Shown piece by piece: positions 25,957-35,895 of a DNA stretch of 64,000 nt. Below the pieces are notes generated by a model that was not told where the DNA came from, searched no databases, and was given only the letters and a program-made list of their open reading frames with translations. Both the position numbers and the translations under genes were made by a program. The DNA is from Pseudomonas alkylphenolica (GTDB lineage Bacteria; Pseudomonadota; Gammaproteobacteria; Pseudomonadales; Pseudomonadaceae): the NCBI RefSeq assembly GCF_000746525.1, contig NZ_CP009048.1:4343501-4407500 (forward strand). Direction: 5' to 3'. Positions within the stretch are counted from its first letter, which is position 1; each line of letters opens with the position of its first letter.

Positions 25957-27330
25957 TTAGCGCGTACCGCGCTGGCGCAATGCCGACGGCATGAAGTAGG
26001 CGTCCTCGGGCACTGGCTGGGCAAAGTCCACGGTCTGCGCTTCTTCGTTATCCAGGTTCTGCACGTAGTAACGACGCGCCTGCAAATCGTGGAACACGTC
26101 CAGCGAACTCCAGGTGGTTGGCAGGTCGTAGAAGTTCTTCAGGTAGCCCATCGACACCCGCCACAACTGCCCGCGCCCGTCGTACTGATCGACCAGCGCC
26201 GCACCCCAACTGTCTTCGTCGAGAAACAGCACGCGCTTGGAATAGATATGCCGCGCGCCTGTCTTGAGCGTGCCTTCCACCACCCACACCCGGTGCAGCT
26301 CATAACGGGTGTACTGCGGGTTGAGGTGCCCGGGCTTGAGCAAGTCGGCGTACTTCACCTCGGGGCTTGAGACCTTGTAGTTGTTGTAAGGAATGTAGAC
26401 CTCTTTCTTGCCCACCAGCTTCCAGTCATAGCGGTCCGGCGAGCCGTTGAACAGGTCGGTGTCGTCGGCCGTGCGCAAACCATCGGACGAGGCGATTGGC
26501 GTGTCGTACGCCAGGCTCGGCGCGCGTCGCACACGGCGTTGGCCGGCGTCGTAGATCCAGGCCTGACGCGGGTCCTTGATCTGGTCGAGGGTTTCGTGAA
26601 CCAGTGTCGCACCACCGGCCAGGCGAGCCGGGCTCTTCACGAAGGCCAGGTAGTAGAACAGGATGTTTTTCAGATCGGCATACTGCCCACCGGGGCGGTA
26701 GTAGTTGAACATCCCTTCCTGTTGCGCAGTCACCAGCGCGTAGCTGCCGTTGCGTTGCACCGGCGCTTCGGAAGCACGCCGCACCACATAGATGCCACGA
26801 TAACGGGTGATGTGGTTCCACACTGCCTCGACGCCATCCTTGGGAACGGGAAACGGCACGCCGCCATAGGCGTCGCTGAAACCGTTGCCGCCTTCAAGCA
26901 ACTTGGCCGAGGTGGCGTTCTTGAAGGTGTTGTCGTACAGCCACTGCGGTGCCGAGCCGGAACGGCGGCTGGGGTACACGGGCATCTGGAAGGTATCGGG
27001 GTAGCTGTTGAACAGCGCGATCTGGCCCGCACTCAACTGGTCCTTGTATTGCTCCAGATTGGCCTTGGTAATGGTGAACAACGGCTTGTCTGCCGCGTAC
27101 GGGTCCAGGTGATGCTGGCCAGGCTTGTAGCCCTGCGGCGCCTGGGTGATGCCGCCGTCCCAGGCCGGGATGGTCCCGGCAGCGTTGCCCGTGCGCTCGG
27201 CGCCCATGGGCGTCAGGGTGGCTTTCAGTTGCTCGGCCTGCTGAGGCGAAATGGCGGCCAGCGTCCCGCCGGCCGCCAGGCTCAGGACCAGCGCCAGGGT
27301 GGTCTTGAGCAGTCGTGGTGTGTGAAGCAT
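25957..27330 (-). CDS. DUF1329 domain-containing exported protein
   Basis: 457 residues from ATG 27330 (GGAG upstream). A signal peptide ends near residue 26 (GGTLAA). The mature protein has the DUF1329 pattern, including ERTGNAAGTIPAWDGGI near the start and VWVVEGTLKTGARHIYSKRVLFLDEDSW near the middle. It resembles LolA/LolB-like lipid carriers in the outer layer. DUF1329 genes commonly pair with DUF1302, as here (50 bp gap), next to esterases or efflux systems that handle hydrophobic compounds. The exact role is unproven. Confidence 0.85.
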   Translation of the reverse strand: MLHTPRLLKTTLALVLSLAAGGTLAAISPQQAEQLKATLTPMGAERTGNAAGTIPAWDGGITQAPQGYKPGQHHLDPYAADKPLFTITKANLEQYKDQLSAGQIALFNSYPDTFQMPVYPSRRSGSAPQWLYDNTFKNATSAKLLEGGNGFSDAYGGVPFPVPKDGVEAVWNHITRYRGIYVVRRASEAPVQRNGSYALVTAQQEGMFNYYRPGGQYADLKNILFYYLAFVKSPARLAGGATLVHETLDQIKDPRQAWIYDAGQRRVRRAPSLAYDTPIASSDGLRTADDTDLFNGSPDRYDWKLVGKKEVYIPYNNYKVSSPEVKYADLLKPGHLNPQYTRYELHRVWVVEGTLKTGARHIYSKRVLFLDEDSWGAALVDQYDGRGQLWRVSMGYLKNFYDLPTTWSSLDVFHDLQARRYYVQNLDNEEAQTVDFAQPVPEDAYFMPSALRQRGTR

Positions 27331-27380
27331 GGACGTTCTCCGAATTAAAAACCGGGCCGTAGGCCTTGGGGTCTGAGCAC

Positions 27381-29336
27381 TCACAGGAAGTACTTGAGGT
27401 TGAAGCCGACGTTGTCACGGTCGCGAATGCTGTTGTTCTGGCCACCACCGTAGAACTCGGTGTACTGCAACTCGGCTTCGAGCTTGTTCTGGTAGTTGGC
27501 TTTGATCCCCAGGGTGTAGGCCTTACGGCCCTCGATGGTGTTGCCTGCCTGGTAGCTGTTGCCCTCGAAGTCGTCCTTGTAGACGACATAGGGCGAGAGG
27601 TTGACCCCGGCGTAGACATCGTTCCAGGTCGCGTTGAGCATCGCCGTGTAGCTGTAGGAGTTGCGGTTGACCTGGTCGTCACGATCACCGCCGGATACAT
27701 AGGAGGTGTTGCCGCTACCGGCGTAGTAGCGAGTGCTGCCGTCAAAAGCGGTGTAGTGCAGGCTGCTGCCGCGCAGATGCTCGGAAGCCAGCTCGAACAC
27801 CCCGAACATCGAGTCGAACGACAGCCCCGGGCCGAAGTTGTAGATGGTGCCCAGTGAGGTATTGAAGGACTCCACCCGTTCAGCGTTGTTGATCTGGCTG
27901 TCGAGCTGGACCATTTGCCCGCCGATGTTGACAGTCTGGCCGGCAGCGGCGGCCGCAGCACCATTGGCCAGGTCGCCGATCAGGTCGTTGGTGGCGGCGA
28001 TGCCGATGGGCAAGTTGGGCCTGTAAGCCACTTCACCAAACACCGACGCCTGTCCCAGGGTGGTGTTGAAGCTGAAGCCGTACATGCGGATGTCTTCGGC
28101 GTAACGCCGATGCGCCTGGATATTGCCCATCACGTCGGCGGTAGCCAGACCACCGGCCAGCGCCGCGGCCTGACTGCCGGCAAGACCCGATAGCAGGTTG
28201 GTCAGGGCGTTCATGTCGATGCCTTGGTAGCCACCCAGATCGGCGGAGATGGTCGGCTCCTTGGCGTGATAATTGACCATGTACAGGCCGAACTCGGTGC
28301 TGTTGAGCTCTTCTGCGATGTAACGGAAAGCGAAGCCGAACTGCCCGTCGTTACGGGCGTTGAAGTCCTTGCCGATGGTCGCCACTTTCAGCGTATTGCC
28401 GAACGCCGGGGTCACGCCGTTGGCGTACAGGCCGGTGCTGCCCAGGACCTGTCTGAACAGCGGGTCGTTGCCCAGCCCTTCGTACAGACCGATGACATTG
28501 CCAAAACCGGGTACCGGGCTGTCCAGGGCGGTGCCGCTGAAATTGTTGTAGGCGGTGTTGCCGCCATCGGCGAACAGGTCGGTCTGGGAGTAGAAGGTGC
28601 CGACCGGGTCGATGCGGGTTTCCTTCCAGTTGGTCTGGTAGAAACTCTCCAGTGTCAGGCTGTCGGTCAGGCCGATGTTGAAGCTGACAGCCTCCACCGG
28701 CATCAGCACTTCCTTCACCTCAGCGCCCGGCAAGCGAAACCTGGCCGCATCCACCGGGTTGGTAGTGTTGATCCCGCCGCGATAGAACATACCCTCGCCC
28801 CAGTTGAACACCTGGCGCCCCAGGCGCGCAGTCAGCGGCATCTGCGCCACGTCCCAGCTGCCATAGACATAGGCGTCGAGCATCTCGATGTGGTGGCCGG
28901 CGATGTCGCGGGTCTGATCGGTGAAACGGTCGTCGTTGGGGAGGTTCTGGCTCGGTTGCGACGGGTTGTTGTTGTCGTAGTAATCGTTGCGCTTGTCCAT
29001 CAACTGGGTGTCGTAGAACGCGTTACCGCGCATGAACACCCCGTAGTTCTGGTAGTTGGCCTCCAGTTCCGAAGTGATCTTGTAGACCTCGGACGCCAGG
29101 CCGGTATCGAAGTTGCGATTACCGTCGTTGGTGTTGATATCATCGTTGCTCTTGTCCCGCCCCTGGACCCGCCACAAGCGACCGTAGGACAAGGTGGTGT
29201 CGAGCGAGCCGGTGACCTGATTGTCCAATACCTTGAACTCAACGGCCTGCGCGCCCTCGAGTGCGCACAATTGCAACAGCCCCGCCAACCCTACCCCGGA
29301 CATCACTGCGCCAGACTGGCGTAATCGATTCCCCAT
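27381..29336 (-). CDS. DUF1302 domain-containing outer-membrane protein
   Basis: 651 residues. A signal peptide (to about ALEGAQA, residue 32) precedes VEFKVLDNQVTGSLDTTLSYG, the typical DUF1302 start, and the chain ends in Phe-Leu after aromatic residues (GFNLKYFL), like a beta-barrel. The family is thought to form outer-membrane channels for hydrophobic substrates. It sits between the phospholipase-like gene and DUF1329. The ATG has GGGAG upstream. Confidence 0.88.
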   Translation of the reverse strand: MGNRLRQSGAVMSGVGLAGLLQLCALEGAQAVEFKVLDNQVTGSLDTTLSYGRLWRVQGRDKSNDDINTNDGNRNFDTGLASEVYKITSELEANYQNYGVFMRGNAFYDTQLMDKRNDYYDNNNPSQPSQNLPNDDRFTDQTRDIAGHHIEMLDAYVYGSWDVAQMPLTARLGRQVFNWGEGMFYRGGINTTNPVDAARFRLPGAEVKEVLMPVEAVSFNIGLTDSLTLESFYQTNWKETRIDPVGTFYSQTDLFADGGNTAYNNFSGTALDSPVPGFGNVIGLYEGLGNDPLFRQVLGSTGLYANGVTPAFGNTLKVATIGKDFNARNDGQFGFAFRYIAEELNSTEFGLYMVNYHAKEPTISADLGGYQGIDMNALTNLLSGLAGSQAAALAGGLATADVMGNIQAHRRYAEDIRMYGFSFNTTLGQASVFGEVAYRPNLPIGIAATNDLIGDLANGAAAAAAGQTVNIGGQMVQLDSQINNAERVESFNTSLGTIYNFGPGLSFDSMFGVFELASEHLRGSSLHYTAFDGSTRYYAGSGNTSYVSGGDRDDQVNRNSYSYTAMLNATWNDVYAGVNLSPYVVYKDDFEGNSYQAGNTIEGRKAYTLGIKANYQNKLEAELQYTEFYGGGQNNSIRDRDNVGFNLKYFL

Positions 29337-29386
29337 GGTGCGTTTCTCCCTTTGCTGATCTTGTTGTTTTTGTGCCCTGACAGCGG

Positions 29387-30703
29387 TTACCGCGCGAGGC
29401 TGACGCCCACTGATGGCGCCAGGCCCGCACGGGCATAGCTGCGGCTGTGCGCGCCAAAGTTGCCCAGCTGCTGGAACAACTGCTGGTTGAGCAACGGATG
29501 GTCGTAACGTTCACGCTGCACCTGGTTACCGGCACTGAAACTGCTGGTGGCCGGTGCCGTCGCCAGCCACTGGCCGATGGCCTCATCAAACGCAACACCT
29601 GCGGCGGCGGACTGGGCGCTGACCACGTCGCGCAGGTAGTCCACCGAATACGGCGGATAGCTGGCGTCTTGCGCGGTGTCGGCGTAGGCCTGGAGCATCG
29701 GATGCACCCGCTGCCCGTTGCGCAGCAGGCGAGAGAGCCAGGCGGCCTGATATTTCTCCACTTCCATGTGCCGGGTGGCGACCCGCTCGATGGCGGCATG
29801 CTTGTCGCCGTCATGCCCGGCCAAGGCCTTGCCTTCCATCAGCAACATGCTGAGCAGACCGACACCGGGCAGCGGTTTGGCGTGATACGGCTGGGTCAGG
29901 TCTTGAACGTGGTGCATGCCCCAGCCGAGAAAGCGGTAGCCCCAGTAGGGATGGCCGGTGGCGAAGGCCAGCCGCGCCAGCCCCAGGTACTGATAAGCCC
30001 GCCAGTGCGGCCAACTGCGTTCAAGAAACCCGGCTGTGGCATACACCACCGGGTTCTCATGGAAGAAGCCCATATGGAAGGGTGCCTGCGAGCTGTACTG
30101 GAAACGCTCATCGCCAAACGGCTGCGGACCAAAGCCGTAGAGCGCCGCCACTTCACCGGCATTGTCGCTGAACAGGTTGATGTCGTGACCGTAATCCGGC
30201 TCGTCGGCGGCGCTGGCCAACACCGCCAATGGCGTGGTTTTTTCGCCTTCGGCCAGGCGGATGAAACGCTGGCGGTTCCAGGGCGAAAGGGTCTGTTCGA
30301 CCATCACCTGCTCGGCCTTGAGGTGTTCACGCTGCGGCTGGTCTTGCCCCGGTAACGGCTGGATGACCATGGCCAGGTGGATCTGCGGATTGATCCGCAG
30401 AGCAGTGAGAAAGGTGTGGCGTAAATTGTCCCCTGGCACCGCGGGCAGCTTCAGGTTGTCGGGACGCGACGGATACTGGGCAAAGTGCTGACGGGCGAAG
30501 CGCTCCTGCTCGTCGAGCAGCGCGGCGATGGCGCCATATTGCTGAGCGAGAAACTGTTCCAGCGGCTCGACCTCAACCAGAGGTGCTTCGCGCAGCGCTG
30601 GCAGATCCTGCAACGCCAGGTAGCTGCCGACCGTATGGTTGGACCAGCCCCATGCCGCTGGAGCGATGCCACAGAGCAGCATCAGCAGAAGTTTCAGCTT
30701 CAT
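29387..30703 (-). CDS. Secreted zinc-dependent phospholipase C-like protein
   Basis: 438 residues. The signal peptide MKLKLLLMLLCGIAPAAWG would be cut just before WSNHTVGSY, leaving an N-terminal Trp that can ligate zinc, as in B. cereus phospholipase C and P1 nuclease. A second motif, GMHHVQDLTQPYHAKPLPG (about residue 250), has the HxxxD...PxH zinc pattern. Further His residues (HDINLFSD, HMGFFHEN) may complete the three-zinc site. It could release diacylglycerol or alkylacylglycerol from phospholipids. The substrate is inferred from fold and neighbours. Confidence 0.75.
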   Translation of the reverse strand: MKLKLLLMLLCGIAPAAWGWSNHTVGSYLALQDLPALREAPLVEVEPLEQFLAQQYGAIAALLDEQERFARQHFAQYPSRPDNLKLPAVPGDNLRHTFLTALRINPQIHLAMVIQPLPGQDQPQREHLKAEQVMVEQTLSPWNRQRFIRLAEGEKTTPLAVLASAADEPDYGHDINLFSDNAGEVAALYGFGPQPFGDERFQYSSQAPFHMGFFHENPVVYATAGFLERSWPHWRAYQYLGLARLAFATGHPYWGYRFLGWGMHHVQDLTQPYHAKPLPGVGLLSMLLMEGKALAGHDGDKHAAIERVATRHMEVEKYQAAWLSRLLRNGQRVHPMLQAYADTAQDASYPPYSVDYLRDVVSAQSAAAGVAFDEAIGQWLATAPATSSFSAGNQVQRERYDHPLLNQQLFQQLGNFGAHSRSYARAGLAPSVGVSLAR

Positions 30704-30813
30704 TGTTATTAGTTCTTATTGGATGTGCTTGAGGGCTGAGCCTAACAACCGGCCCTGCCCCTGACACTGTCCGATGTCGCCAAATACATTCTCCAATTGC
30801 GCCACGAACTCTC

Positions 30814-30885
30814 AGTGGGAGCGGGCTTGCCCCGCGATGCGGTGTGACTGGCAAATCGCAATCGCGGGGCAAGCCCGCTCCCACC
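30814..30885. repeat. REP inverted pair
   Basis: Two opposed REP units lie between the FGGY kinase and the phospholipase-like gene, inside a same-strand run of genes. They may separate two transcripts or set different mRNA levels. Confidence 0.92.
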
Positions 30886-30898
30886 GGTAGAGGGACTG

Positions 30899-32467
30899 CT
30901 AGGCTGGGTATCCTGTGATCTGCCGAATACTCTGGTACAGCGGTTTGAGCTGGCGGTACATGCGCAGGTAGACCTCCTTGTACAACCGCTCATAAACCTG
31001 CTGCGCCTCCGGCTGCGGCGTGAACACCGCACCCACCCGGGTCATCGCTGCAATCGCCGAGGGAAAGTCGGCATGCAGGCCAAGGCCCACCGCACAGCAA
31101 ATCGCCGCCCCCAGGCCCGACGCTTCATAGACATGCGGACGCTCGGCCGGCAGTCCGAAAATATCCGCCGTGAGCTGCATCGCGGCATCACTCTGCGACC
31201 CGCCACCGGCAACACGCAGACGTTCAATCGACTGTTTCGAGCGCTTTTCGAGCTTCTCTTTACCCTGGCGCAAGGCGTAGGCCAGCCCTTCAAGGATCGC
31301 CCGATAGATATGTGCGCGGGTATGCACGTCACCAAAGCCGATCATCGCGCCTTTGGCTTCCATGCCCGGCTCACGAATCCCCGGCGACCAGTAAGGTTGC
31401 AGCATCAGGCCCATGGAGCCGGGCGGCACCGCATTGACCAGGGCGTCGAACAGTTGCTCTGGCTCCAGCCCCTGCTCCTTGGCCTGCTGCATTTCGCGCA
31501 GGCCGAACTCGTTCTTGAACCAGCTGACCATCCAGTAGCCACGGTAGATCATCACTTCGCAGTTGTACTGATCCGGCACCGCCGCCGGATAAGGCGGAAT
31601 CAACGGGACAACTTCGAGATAGCGCGAACGCGTCATGGTGATGGTCGCGGTGGTGCCATAGGACAGGCACACCGTGGACGCATCGACCACGCCGGCGCCG
31701 AGTACTTCACAGGCCTTATCGGCACCCGCAGCGATCAGCGGCACGCCTTCGGGAATGCCGGTATGCCGGCTTGCCTCGGCGCTGATCTGGCCCAGGGTTT
31801 CGCCGGGTTTGAGCAGTGTCGGCAATTGTTCCGCGCGCACCGCCAGCGCCTGCCATTTCCAGTCGGCAGGTGCAGCCCAGCGCAGGCGTTTGAAGTCGAA
31901 CGGCAGATAGCCCACGCAGCAACCCACCGAGTCGACGAATCGCCCGCACAGGCGATGGGTGAGAAAACCCGAAAGCAGCAGGAACTTGTCGGTCGCCGCC
32001 CACACCTCGGGCTGCTGGTGGGCAATCCAGTTGGCTTCGGCCTGGGCACGGAAATAATCCACGGTGGCCTGCGCACCGACCAGTTTGAACAACCAGCCCC
32101 ACGGCCCCTTGATCCCGCCCTCGACCTCGGCCTGGCGTTGATCGAGCCACAGGATTGCCGGACGCAGGGCCTTGCCCTGGGCATCGACGTTGATCACGGT
32201 GCCGCGCTGGGTGGTCAGCGACACACCGGCGATTTGCGTACGATCAATGCCGGTCTGCTGCCACAACTGCTGGCAGGCTTCGCCCAGCTTGGCCCAGTAA
32301 TAATCCGGCTCCTGCTCGGCCCAGCCCGGTTGGGCCGAGGTGTAGGCCTGCAGCTCGATCTTGCCCTTGCCCAGCAGATTACCCTGCAGGTCGAACAGCA
32401 ACGCACGCACGCTCTGGGTGCCATTGTCGATTGCCAGCAGGTAGCGCTTGTTCTTGTTGTTATCCAT
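30899..32467 (-). CDS. FGGY-family carbohydrate kinase
   Basis: 522 residues from ATG 32467 (GAAGAGAG upstream); an ATG seven codons earlier overlaps the GlpD-like stop and lacks an SD. The N-terminal phosphate loop is [17 protein letters not shown], and the C-terminal ATP site includes [16 protein letters not shown]. The length fits glycerol, xylulose or ribulokinases, but the substrate is not fixed by sequence. Position after a GlpD-like gene argues for a glycerol derivative, possibly an alkyl- or acylglycerol. Confidence 0.88.
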   Translation of the reverse strand: MDNNKNKRYLLAIDNGTQSVRALLFDLQGNLLGKGKIELQAYTSAQPGWAEQEPDYYWAKLGEACQQLWQQTGIDRTQIAGVSLTTQRGTVINVDAQGKALRPAILWLDQRQAEVEGGIKGPWGWLFKLVGAQATVDYFRAQAEANWIAHQQPEVWAATDKFLLLSGFLTHRLCGRFVDSVGCCVGYLPFDFKRLRWAAPADWKWQALAVRAEQLPTLLKPGETLGQISAEASRHTGIPEGVPLIAAGADKACEVLGAGVVDASTVCLSYGTTATITMTRSRYLEVVPLIPPYPAAVPDQYNCEVMIYRGYWMVSWFKNEFGLREMQQAKEQGLEPEQLFDALVNAVPPGSMGLMLQPYWSPGIREPGMEAKGAMIGFGDVHTRAHIYRAILEGLAYALRQGKEKLEKRSKQSIERLRVAGGGSQSDAAMQLTADIFGLPAERPHVYEASGLGAAICCAVGLGLHADFPSAIAAMTRVGAVFTPQPEAQQVYERLYKEVYLRMYRQLKPLYQSIRQITGYPA

Positions 32468-32488
32468 GGAGCTCTCTTCAATGGGCAT

Positions 32489-34084
32489 TCAATGCGTGGC
32501 GTCCGGCAAACCATGGTGGCGTTGCCACAACGCCCGGTAACGCTGTTCTTCCGTCTGCCAGCGCAGATCGTCCCAGCCCAGCCGTGGCTGGCACAACTGG
32601 CGGATGCCCGGTAGATGTTCCTCCGCTCCGCGCTCCAGCAACAGGCCGATACGGGTGCGGCGCAACAGCAGGTCGTCGAGGTGCAGGACCAGTTCCGCTT
32701 CGCAGGCAAACGCCAGCTCCGCCCACAAGGTGTCGCTGGCACCGACGCTGGCGCAGCCCAACTGTTCCAGCAATAGCGCCAGGCGTGGCAGGTCGCGACC
32801 GTGACGCCCGGCCAGGCGACGCCACTGGCTGCTGTTGAGCCCCGAAATCGGCAACGCCGGTACCGCCGCAAACACCGGGGCGCCGTCATCGCTGACTTCG
32901 CGCCCGAGCATTGGCGCACAGGCCTTGAGCACTTCGAGCGCCTGAGGCCGGAACGTGGTCAGCTTGCCGCCGGCCAGGGTCACGCAGCCGGGCTCGAGCC
33001 ACAGCACATGCTCACGGGTTTCATTGGACGGCTTGCCTTGTTGCCCTGCGCTTGCACTGCCCACCACCGGGCGCACCCCCGACCAGGTCGACAATACATC
33101 GCCAGCAACCACGTTAGCCTGAGGAAACTGCTGGGCACAGGCAGCCAGCAGGTAGTCGAGTTCCTCGCTGCTGATGCTCGCGCTCTGGTCCAGATCTTCC
33201 TGATGGTCAAGGTCCGTGGTGCCCACCACCGTGGTGCCTTCCCAAGGGAAGACAAACACCGGCCGGCGATCGCGGGCGTGCAAAAAAGTGATCGCTTGAG
33301 CAACGGGTAAACGCCAGCCGGGCAGTACCAGATGACTGCCGCGCAACGGCCGTAATTGCCGGGGCGCGTCGCTCGGACGCAGGCGTTCGGCCCAGGCGCC
33401 GGTCGCCACCGCCAGCGCCCGGCAACGCAGCTGCAACAGCTCGCCATCTTCAGTGTTCTCAACCTGCACGCCGCAGACCCGGTCGTTTTCACGCAGCAAT
33501 TGCCGGACTCGCACACCATTGAGCGCCAGCGCGCCGTCCGCCCGCGCCTCAGCCAGCACACGCATCACCAGGCGTGCATCATCGGTCAGTGCATCGACGA
33601 AGCAGGTGCCCCCCAGCAACTGGTCTTCCTTCAAACCCGGCGCCAGGTAGTGCAGTTGTTGCGCGTCATAAAAGCGATGGCTGCGCCGCCCGGCCAGGGC
33701 GTCGTACACCGTCAACAGCCCACCCAGCACCCGCGGCCCGGGAAACTCGCCACGGTAGTGCGGCATCATGAAACTTGCAGACTCCACCAGCCCCGGCGCT
33801 TCGTCGAGCAGGCGCTGGCGTTCGTGCACCGAGTCGCGGGTCAGGCGCCACTGGCCCTTGGCGATGTAGCGCAAGCCGCCATGGACCATCTTCGAAGAAC
33901 GGCTGGAGGTGCCCCAGGCAAAATCGCGCTGCTCCAGCAACAGGCAGCGCCAGCCACGGCGGGCCGCTTCGCGCAGGATCCCGGCACCGCTAATGCCGCC
34001 ACCGATGACGATCAGGTCCCAGGTTTCATCCGCCAGGGTCGGCAGCACCTGCTGTCGCCACGCAGCATTCCAGTCCTGGCTCAT
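32489..34084 (-). CDS. FAD-dependent glycerol-3-phosphate dehydrogenase-like oxidoreductase
   Basis: 531 residues. N-terminal dinucleotide fold: DLIVIGGGISGAGILREAARR. GlpD-family motifs include SSRSSKMVHGGLRYI, TTVVGTTDLDHQED and LAGGKLTTFRPQALEV. It probably oxidises a glycerol-3-phosphate (or an O-alkylated form) to the DHAP form at the membrane. It is not the main glpD by context, because glpF/glpR are absent. It is 4 bp after the AGPS-like gene and 21 bp before the kinase. Confidence 0.88.
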   Translation of the reverse strand: MSQDWNAAWRQQVLPTLADETWDLIVIGGGISGAGILREAARRGWRCLLLEQRDFAWGTSSRSSKMVHGGLRYIAKGQWRLTRDSVHERQRLLDEAPGLVESASFMMPHYRGEFPGPRVLGGLLTVYDALAGRRSHRFYDAQQLHYLAPGLKEDQLLGGTCFVDALTDDARLVMRVLAEARADGALALNGVRVRQLLRENDRVCGVQVENTEDGELLQLRCRALAVATGAWAERLRPSDAPRQLRPLRGSHLVLPGWRLPVAQAITFLHARDRRPVFVFPWEGTTVVGTTDLDHQEDLDQSASISSEELDYLLAACAQQFPQANVVAGDVLSTWSGVRPVVGSASAGQQGKPSNETREHVLWLEPGCVTLAGGKLTTFRPQALEVLKACAPMLGREVSDDGAPVFAAVPALPISGLNSSQWRRLAGRHGRDLPRLALLLEQLGCASVGASDTLWAELAFACEAELVLHLDDLLLRRTRIGLLLERGAEEHLPGIRQLCQPRLGWDDLRWQTEEQRYRALWQRHHGLPDATH

Positions 34085-34088
34085 GCCG

Positions 34089-35684
34089 TCACTCCTGCAA
34101 CAGGGTGCCGGGGTTCAGACGCCCGGCCGGGTCAAAATGTCGGCTCAGTGCCTGCAAGGTGTCCAGCGCCCGCACGCCCTTCTCGCGCAACAGATAGGGA
34201 GCATGATCCTTGCCGACGCCATGCTGGTGACTGACCGTGCCGTGGTTGTCAACGATGGTCTGGCTGGCCGCATGCTTGAGCGCCTGCCAGCGCGCCAGGG
34301 TGGCCGGATACGTCGCCGCCGGGCGGAACACATAGGTGGTGTAGATGCTCGACCCTTCGCCATAGACATGCGACAAGTGGGTAAACACATGCACCCGCTC
34401 GCCCTCAGCCGCCAGGCCGTCGCGCAGGCTGCTTTCGATGCGATTGAGGAGGTTGTCGACATTGCTCCAGTCGGTGGCGGTTTCCAGGGTGTCGACCACG
34501 TAACCGGCGTTCCACAGATTCTCGCGCAGGTAGGGAAAACGGAAGCGGTTCTGCGCCCACTTGTTGCCCAGCAGCGTGCCGGTGAACACCCCGCCAAACG
34601 CCTTCAGGTGTTGCCGGGCCTGCTTCAGCGACAACGCGTTCTGCCGCCGGTTGCCGGTCACGCCGAAGGTCAACATGCATTTCCCGGCACGCGCACCGCG
34701 CAAGACCAGGTATTTTTCCAGCCAGGCGATCTGCTGCGGGTGCCCGGCCAGGGCCAGTTGAGTTTCAGTTTCCAGCGCATTCGACAGGCGCAGCATCGAC
34801 AGCGGCACACGTGCCTGGGCCAACTGGCGGATGGCTTGCAGGGCCAGGTTCCAGTCGGGCAGAAACACCCCGTAGAAACGTTCGTCCGCTGGCAGCGGAG
34901 TGATCCGCACCTTGACCTCGGAAATGATCCCGAAGCGCCCTTCGCTGCCCAGCACCACTTCGCGCAGATCAGGGCCTGCGGCCGAGGCCGGGAAGGTTGC
35001 GATTTCCAACGGGCCGGCGAAGGTTTCCAGCGTACCGCCGGCGAACAGCTGCTCTATGCGCCCGTAGCGTAGCGACTGCTGGCCACTGGAACGACTGGCA
35101 ACCCAGCCGCCCAGAGTCGACAGCTCCCAAGACTGCGGGAAATGCCCCAGGGTATAACCGCGGGCACGCAACTGGCTTTCCACTTGCGGCCCGGTGGCGC
35201 CAGGGCCGAAGGTGGCCAGCAGGCTCTGCTCGTCGAGATCGAGCAGGCGGTTCATGTGCGCCAGCGACACGGTCAGCACCGGCCGCGTGGAAGATGGCGG
35301 GTTGATGTGTCCGGCCACCGAGGTGCCGCCACCGTAAGGAATCAGGCACAGGTCTTTATCGTGGGCGAGCGCCAGCAACTGACGAATATGCTCGACACTC
35401 TGCGGGAACGCCACCCCATCGGGGTAGGTCCCCAGCGAGCCTTCACGTAACGCCAGCCAGTCCGGCAAACTCTGGCCACGCGCATGCAGCAGACGATCAT
35501 GGGCCTCCAGGCTGTACAGCGGATGCGCCGCCAGACGCGAGGCCGGCACCCGCGCCAGTGCCGCCTCCAGCGTGGCGTCGGGCAACGCAGCCCCAGCGCC
35601 TACCCGGGCAGCGAGAAACCCCGCGCCCTGGGCCGGCAGCTCGACCACCGTGGTTGCATCCCCCCAGCCGTTCCAGCGTCGCAT
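34089..35684 (-). CDS. FAD-binding oxidase, alkyl-DHAP synthase-like
   Basis: 531 residues of the VAO/PCMH flavoprotein family. LCLIPYGGGTSVAGHI is the FAD phosphate-binding loop. The stretch GYTLGHFPQSWELSTLGGWV with ASRSSGQQSLRYGRIEQL mirrors alkylglycerone-phosphate synthase (AGPS), and HVYGEGSSIYTTYVF plus VSHQHGVGK match its C-terminal active site. AGPS has HHHGVGK; here the middle His is Gln. A standard VAO oxidase with another substrate remains possible. AAGGAC precedes the ATG. Confidence 0.85.
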   Translation of the reverse strand: MRRWNGWGDATTVVELPAQGAGFLAARVGAGAALPDATLEAALARVPASRLAAHPLYSLEAHDRLLHARGQSLPDWLALREGSLGTYPDGVAFPQSVEHIRQLLALAHDKDLCLIPYGGGTSVAGHINPPSSTRPVLTVSLAHMNRLLDLDEQSLLATFGPGATGPQVESQLRARGYTLGHFPQSWELSTLGGWVASRSSGQQSLRYGRIEQLFAGGTLETFAGPLEIATFPASAAGPDLREVVLGSEGRFGIISEVKVRITPLPADERFYGVFLPDWNLALQAIRQLAQARVPLSMLRLSNALETETQLALAGHPQQIAWLEKYLVLRGARAGKCMLTFGVTGNRRQNALSLKQARQHLKAFGGVFTGTLLGNKWAQNRFRFPYLRENLWNAGYVVDTLETATDWSNVDNLLNRIESSLRDGLAAEGERVHVFTHLSHVYGEGSSIYTTYVFRPAATYPATLARWQALKHAASQTIVDNHGTVSHQHGVGKDHAPYLLREKGVRALDTLQALSRHFDPAGRLNPGTLLQE

Positions 35685-35730
35685 GCGTGTGTCCTTTTAT
35701 GGTTCTTATCAGGTAACAGTTCAGGCGCCT

Positions 35731-35758
35731 ATAGTAGCCAGCCACCCGAGCCTGTCAC
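35731..35758 (-). promoter_or_regulatory. Candidate sigma-70 promoter of the AGPS-like operon
   Basis: On the minus strand GTGACA (35758-35753) and TACTAT (35736-35731) are separated by 16 bp, and the -10 ends 47 bp before the ATG. The -35 matches 5/6 and the -10 4/6 consensus positions. The AraC gene starts divergently 138 bp away, so its operator is expected in this 211-bp gap. Confidence 0.45.
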
Positions 35759-35895
35759 GGTCACATCCGGCCAGCTCGAGTAGCCGATTGAGCCAACCCG
35801 CACGCGGCTGCCGCCATTTACTTTAGCGGTGGTTTCAAATTACCTTTCAGGGTCTTCATCTGCGCCTGTCTGCTTCGATCAAAAGGAACCCGATC

